Part shown: positions 33,075-37,230 of the stretch, piece by piece
Position numbering within the stretch: the first letter of the stretch is position 1
Layout of the letters: the number at the start of each line of letters is the position of its first letter
Origin: Gammaproteobacteria bacterium
GTDB taxonomy: Bacteria > Pseudomonadota > Gammaproteobacteria > Arenicellales > JAOTYS01
NCBI GenBank assembly: GCA_029861795.1
Contig: JAOTYS010000002.1
Location: 1-37,230, forward strand
Length of the DNA stretch: 37,230 nt
Direction of reading: 5' to 3'
Program-made: the position numbers and the translations under genes
The notes under the pieces: generated by a model
Told to the model about the DNA's origin: nothing
The model's input: the letters and a program-made list of their open reading frames with translations, nothing else
Databases searched by the model: none

Positions 33075-34767
33075 GGACCGTCTGAATGTGGTGCTATGTT
33101 GGCATATGCATCAACCAGAGTATCGTGACCTCATCAGCGGCGATTTTCGTCTTCCGTGGACCTATCTGCACACCATCAAGGACTATGTCGATATGGTGGC
33201 GCATCTGGAGGCCGTCCCGGAGGCGAGGGCTGTATGCAACTTTACCCCTCTATTGTTAGAGCAAATCAACGACTATGCAGCGCAGGTGGATGGTTTCCTA
33301 AACAATGGAATGGCGATTCGGGATCCAGTCCTCGCTGCCTTGGAGACACCCTCTCTTTCAGTCGACCCGGATCAGCGCATAGCGTTGGTTAAGGCTTGTT
33401 TGCGCGCGAACCAAGAACGTGTCGTGCAAAGATTTCCACCGTACAAAAGGTTAGCAGCGGTCGCGAGGTCAGTGATAGAGCATCCAGATATGCTGCAGTA
33501 CGTGACCAATCAATACCTGTCTGATCTAGTTGTGTGGTATCACCTCGCATGGCTCGGTGAAACAGTTCGCAGATCTGACCCCGTAGCGGGGCGGCTTATC
33601 TCTCAGGGCTCCGGTTTCACACTACACGATCGACGCGAGTTGTTGAAGGTGATCGGAGATCTGATCTCTGGAGTGTTACCCCGTTATCGACACTTAGCGC
33701 AACAGGGACAGATAGAACTATCGATGTCGCCGTATGGCCATCCGATCGTTCCATTAATGCTGAGTTTCGATGCAGCGAGAGAAGCCATGCCTGACGTGCA
33801 TCTTCCGCATCTTGAACATTATCCAGGAGGGATGGAGCGCGTGCAGTGGCACTTACACAAGGGGCTGGACGTATTCCAGAAATCGTTTGGCATGATTCCA
33901 ATCGGTTGTTGGCCATCTGAAGGAGGTGTTAGCCAAGACAGCTTGGGCTTATTTTCCGGGGCGGGATTTCGCTGGATAGCTACGGGCGGCGCGGTGTTGA
34001 ATCACAGCGCGAGTCATCAAACAGCATTGCAGGGTGCTAATCCTTCGGTGCATACGGGCCATCGTGACAGCGCGACAGGGCTTCACGTATTTTTCCGCGA
34101 TGACGGACTCTCCGACTCAATCGGTTTTGAGTATGCAAAATGGGACACTGAGGACGCCATTAGCAATCTTATGCACCACCTGGAGACTATCGCCGGTGCG
34201 ACTAGCGATAGATCAGGGAGTATGGCGGCGATCATTATGGATGGCGAGAATGCCTGGGAGTACTATCAAGAGAATGCGCACGGTTTCCTCTCGAAGCTTT
34301 ATCAGAATCTTGTAGATCACTCCAAGCTGCGGCTAACTACATTCAGTGAATGGATTGCACAAGGATATGAGTCGGAGGCTCTTTCTCCTATCGTTGCCGG
34401 CAGCTGGGTCTACGGAACCTTTTCTACGTGGATTGGAAATGAAGATAAGAACCGCGCGTGGGAAATGTTAGGAGATGCGAAACGCGTATATGACGTCGTT
34501 GTCAAATCTGGTCGTATTTCTTCAGAGCAAAGAGAGCGTATCGATCGTCAGCTCGCAATCTGCGAGGGTTCTGACTGGTTTTGGTGGTTTGGCGATTACA
34601 ATCCTGCGGAGACAGTTGCTCAGTTTGACCAGCTTTTTCGTGGGCATCTTGCTAACCTGTATCAACTTTTGGGTGAAGACCCACCAGAGTATTTGACGAC
34701 TAGTTTCGCTCATGGTCGGGGCGCACCCGCATTGGGTGGTGTAATGCGTCCTAGCCGTCTGCAGTAG
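33064..34767 (+). CDS. Glycoside hydrolase family 57 protein (alpha-amylase/amylopullulanase-like)
   Basis: 567 aa. GH57 motifs are present: [14 protein letters not shown] (motif 1, His-rich), [12 protein letters not shown] (motif 2), [12 protein letters not shown] with the nucleophile Glu (motif 3), and [12 protein letters not shown] with the acid Asp (motif 4). There is no signal peptide, so it acts on cytoplasmic glucan, probably trimming or transferring on glycogen. Its ATG overlaps the glgC stop, a sign of translational coupling and shared function. The exact specificity is not deducible. Confidence 0.93.
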   Translation: MSDRDRLNVVLCWHMHQPEYRDLISGDFRLPWTYLHTIKDYVDMVAHLEAVPEARAVCNFTPLLLEQINDYAAQVDGFLNNGMAIRDPVLAALETPSLSVDPDQRIALVKACLRANQERVVQRFPPYKRLAAVARSVIEHPDMLQYVTNQYLSDLVVWYHLAWLGETVRRSDPVAGRLISQGSGFTLHDRRELLKVIGDLISGVLPRYRHLAQQGQIELSMSPYGHPIVPLMLSFDAAREAMPDVHLPHLEHYPGGMERVQWHLHKGLDVFQKSFGMIPIGCWPSEGGVSQDSLGLFSGAGFRWIATGGAVLNHSASHQTALQGANPSVHTGHRDSATGLHVFFRDDGLSDSIGFEYAKWDTEDAISNLMHHLETIAGATSDRSGSMAAIIMDGENAWEYYQENAHGFLSKLYQNLVDHSKLRLTTFSEWIAQGYESEALSPIVAGSWVYGTFSTWIGNEDKNRAWEMLGDAKRVYDVVVKSGRISSEQRERIDRQLAICEGSDWFWWFGDYNPAETVAQFDQLFRGHLANLYQLLGEDPPEYLTTSFAHGRGAPALGGVMRPSRLQ

Positions 34768-34831
34768 ATGCGCGGCGGTCTTCGTTGATTCTGTAGCAAT
34801 TGCACGACCGGCACAGCACAGGGGTAAGCTC

Positions 34832-36325
34832 ATGACCGAAACACCAGGTCATGGTATATGGAATAAACGCTGTGCTGGTATCTTGCTACATCCCACTTCA
34901 TTACCTGGCCCGTGTGATGACAGAAGACTAGGGTCGGATGCGTATCGTTTTATCGATTTCCTTGCGCAGACGGGATTTCGAGTATGGCAGATGCTGCCAA
35001 TAGCGCCGACCGGTCAACATGACTCCCCCTATCAAAGTTATTCTCTGCACGCCGGCAATTTCTTCTTGATTAGCAGTGACTCTCTCGTAGAGCGAGGTTG
35101 GCTTGACAGTGCTGCTGTCGATTCTGGCTCAAAGCTGGATCATGAACCGCGCCGGTTACTGGTAAAGGCTTTATCTACATTCGATCGGACTGGACGGCCG
35201 GAAGACCGTGATGCATTCGAAGAGTTTTCAAACAAGCACCGATACTGGCTCGACGACTATGCCTTGTACTGTGCTATCAAACAACACTACGGCGAGAAAC
35301 CGTGGTGGGAATGGCCAGAGTCTCTACGATGTCGCACGCCTGAAGGATTATCAAGTGCACGGACCTCACTCCATAGGCCTTTGCGATTGTTTCGTTTCGA
35401 GCAGTTCGTCTTTTTTGATCAATGGCTGGCGCTCAGACAGTACGCTAACCAGCGAGACATACTGTTGTTCGGTGATTTGCCGATGTTCCCAGCTCACGAT
35501 AGCGCCGATGTTTGGGCACACCAAGACTTCTTCTTTCTCGATGACCAGGGCAAACCCGAGATTGTGGCCGGCGTGCCGCCCGATTATTTTTCCGTTACAG
35601 GCCAACTATGGGGCAACCCGTTATATCAGTGGGAAAGGTTGGAGGAGCATGGGTTCTGTTGGTGGATTGAACGATTGAGGACACAGCTTGTGTTGTTCGA
35701 TTTGTTACGTATCGATCATTTTCGCGGATTTGCTGCGTGTTGGGAAATTCCGGCGAGTGCAAAGACCGCTCAAAACGGTCGATGGGTGGACACGCCGGGT
35801 CAAGAGTTGCTCGAGACGCTACAACAGCACTTCGGAGATTTGCCTCTGGTCGCGGAAGATCTGGGCTTGATAACGCCCGATGTAAATGTTTTGCGCGATC
35901 AATTTGCACTGCCTGGAATGAAGGTCTTGCAGTTTGCTTTTAGTGGTGATCCCAATAACCCACACCTCCCGTACAATCACGAACCTCAAAGCGTCGTATA
36001 TACCGGGACCCACGACAATAACACAACACGAGGCTGGTATGAGGAGCTGGAGGCGCCCGAGCGAGACCAGGTAATAGATTTTCTGGGTCCGTTCACTGAA
36101 GAAATGCCTTGGCCTATCATTCGAATGGCGCTCAGTTCAGTGGCGAGGCTTGCGGTATTGCCGATGCAGGATATTCTTGGTCTAGGCTCTCGTCACCGGA
36201 TGAATACCCCCGGTACCGAAAAAGGAAACTGGACCTGGCGTTTCCAATGGGAGCAGGTGACGCCGAAGTTAATCGATAGGTTGCAGCTCTTGATCCATAT
36301 TTATGGTAGGAGTCGCGCAGATTAA
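34832..36325 (+). CDS. malQ: 4-alpha-glucanotransferase (amylomaltase, GH77)
   Basis: Transfers maltodextrin segments between glucans. At 497 aa it is the compact plant/Thermus-like form rather than the long enterobacterial one. Motifs: AGILLHPTSLPGP, GFRVWQMLPIAPTG, SPYQSYSLHAGN, LLRIDHFRGF (nucleophile Asp), LVAEDLGLIT (acid Glu) and YTGTHDNNTTRGW. It follows the GH57 gene by 64 nt in the same direction. Its stop overlaps that of the convergent phosphorylase gene by four bases. Confidence 0.94.
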   Translation: MTETPGHGIWNKRCAGILLHPTSLPGPCDDRRLGSDAYRFIDFLAQTGFRVWQMLPIAPTGQHDSPYQSYSLHAGNFFLISSDSLVERGWLDSAAVDSGSKLDHEPRRLLVKALSTFDRTGRPEDRDAFEEFSNKHRYWLDDYALYCAIKQHYGEKPWWEWPESLRCRTPEGLSSARTSLHRPLRLFRFEQFVFFDQWLALRQYANQRDILLFGDLPMFPAHDSADVWAHQDFFFLDDQGKPEIVAGVPPDYFSVTGQLWGNPLYQWERLEEHGFCWWIERLRTQLVLFDLLRIDHFRGFAACWEIPASAKTAQNGRWVDTPGQELLETLQQHFGDLPLVAEDLGLITPDVNVLRDQFALPGMKVLQFAFSGDPNNPHLPYNHEPQSVVYTGTHDNNTTRGWYEELEAPERDQVIDFLGPFTEEMPWPIIRMALSSVARLAVLPMQDILGLGSRHRMNTPGTEKGNWTWRFQWEQVTPKLIDRLQLLIHIYGRSRAD

Positions 36326-37230
36326 ACCCATAACATGCGTCCAGTTTCAAAAGGATGGGATAAGAAGGTGTGGTAGGGGTAGACTCTCAATTCGTAGTGT
36401 TGCAGCCCTGGTAAGGACGGTTCCAGTTCCAGTGCAAACACACATTCGGCGTCGTCGTTGACCTGGTTTGGGGTAAGACGATAGCAGGCATTGCGAACAA
36501 GCGAACCGTCCTCGGTCTCTTTGCTGATAACAGATTCCACTATGACGTCATCCGTGTCCAGACCATTTAGATTTACCGCAACCCGTATCGGGATAGTTTC
36601 TCCTTGCTTGATGGCATGGACAGGCGTGTCTGTTCGTCGTGCGGTTACCCCAGGCCAGTCTGTTAGTATCTTTTGCTTCCATTCGGCGAGTATCTTTGCA
36701 TGCTCGTAGTTGTTTTGCTGTAGCCTCTTGAAAGCTTGGCAAGCCGGCCCGTAGTATTCCTTGATGTAATCCATCACCATACGCTGCGCATTGAAGCGCG
36801 GTATGGTCGTTTTCATGGCGTTCTTTGAGGTTTCTATCCAATCTGGCCGCAGTCCTGGTTTGTCGGACTGAAAATAACGGGGAATGACTTGGAACTCAAT
36901 GATGTCGAGTATCTCTTGTGCCTCGGCCCAATTGCGAGCCTCTGGGTCTTTTTCTGAAAGATGCGGTTGTACAGCCCAACCGTTGGTGCCGTCGTAGCAT
37001 TCTGGCCACCACCCGTCCAGAACGCTCAAGTTTGCGACACCGTTAATGCCGGCTTTTTGACCTGATGTCCCGCAGGCTTCTAGAGGGTACTCGGGCGTGT
37101 TGATCCAAACGTCCACGCCCGTTACCAGAGTTCTGGCGAGTGCAAGATCATAACCTTCCAGCAGCAGGATTTTCCCGACGAACTCGGGACGTTCAGAGAA
37201 CTGATGGATGATTCGGATTAATTCCTGCCC
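36322..37230 (-). CDS. glgP: Alpha-glucan phosphorylase (GT35), C-terminal part; runs off right edge
   Basis: Phosphorolyses alpha-1,4-glucan to glucose-1-phosphate. The last 302 codons are in the window and read LLLEGYDLALARTLVTGVDV, then WINTPEYPLEACGTSGQKAG, INGVANLSVLDGWWPE; the lysine of GTSGQK is the pyridoxal-phosphate site. The following C-terminal region (WKQKILTDWPGVT, PIRVAVNLNGLDTDDV, ending ETGRMLWV) matches the shorter Thermotoga-like phosphorylase class rather than E. coli GlgP/MalP. Translation stays open to base 37230, so the gene continues beyond the window. Confidence 0.92.
   Translation of the reverse strand, partial: GQELIRIIHQFSERPEFVGKILLLEGYDLALARTLVTGVDVWINTPEYPLEACGTSGQKAGINGVANLSVLDGWWPECYDGTNGWAVQPHLSEKDPEARNWAEAQEILDIIEFQVIPRYFQSDKPGLRPDWIETSKNAMKTTIPRFNAQRMVMDYIKEYYGPACQAFKRLQQNNYEHAKILAEWKQKILTDWPGVTARRTDTPVHAIKQGETIPIRVAVNLNGLDTDDVIVESVISKETEDGSLVRNACYRLTPNQVNDDAECVFALELEPSLPGLQHYELRVYPYHTFLSHPFETGRMLWV

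Noticed and set aside
1..37230. tRNA, rRNA, CRISPR arrays, intact IS elements, phage genes
   Set aside because: I looked for cloverleaf-type T-loops, regularly spaced repeats, full transposase genes and phage proteins and saw none.

Overview
This 37 kb window looks like the chromosome of a gammaproteobacterium-like, respiring bacterium that meets oxygen limitation. The grounds are an Fnr/Anr-type oxygen regulator, a FixLJ-like pair, a neighbouring LdtD/MepK-type pair as in enterobacteria, and a complete bacterial glycogen cluster; the exact taxon cannot be fixed from the sequence alone. GC content is moderate by eye, and GTG and TTG starts are common. I saw no tRNA, rRNA, CRISPR array or intact insertion sequence.

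Layout. (1) 1-3116: regulators. The first 50 codons of an Fnr-type regulator run off the left edge on the minus strand, followed by a FixL-like kinase, a FixJ-like regulator, a stand-alone degenerate receiver and a small conserved protein. (2) 3269-9071: a GH130 glycosidase/phosphorylase with a decayed second GH130 copy, a periplasmic CXXCH protein divergent from an L,D-transpeptidase/DUF882 peptidase pair, and a Met/His-rich Spy-like protein. (3) 9217-17297: a dense run of stress and dormancy genes: Hsp20, a CBS-pair protein, a GYD protein, a ribosome-hibernation factor fused to a cold-shock domain, DUF1614, RtcA, a BON protein, VIT1/CCC1-like, DUF211, a DksA/TraR-like protein and a NYN ribonuclease-like protein. 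(4) 17298-21787: a looser, partly decayed stretch with a DUF1326 protein, a small membrane protein, remnants of a Y1/REP-type transposase joined to the tail of another gene, and a KefC-like antiporter. (5) 21788-27763: a double EctC-like cupin, DnaJ-DnaK, and divergently archease-RtcB. (6) 27831-37230: the glycogen block glgA, glgB, glgC, GH57, malQ and a partial alpha-glucan phosphorylase.

The unifying signal is a set of nine FNR/FixK-type 14-bp palindromes (TTGAT-N4-ATCAA or near matches) in intergenic positions between 2281 and 25799. For seven of them a good -10-like hexamer starts 29.5 nt from the box centre, the spacing expected for class II FNR-activated promoters. Several boxes serve divergent gene pairs. 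The regulator that would read them is encoded at the left edge. I infer an oxygen-limitation regulon that joins RNA repair (RtcA, RtcB, archease), protein folding (DnaK/DnaJ, Hsp20, Spy-like), ribosome hibernation, a DksA-like transcription factor, an RNase and envelope remodelling. Glycogen metabolism lies next to it but without a convincing box. RNA ligase/cyclase genes under an anaerobic activator are the most unusual element.
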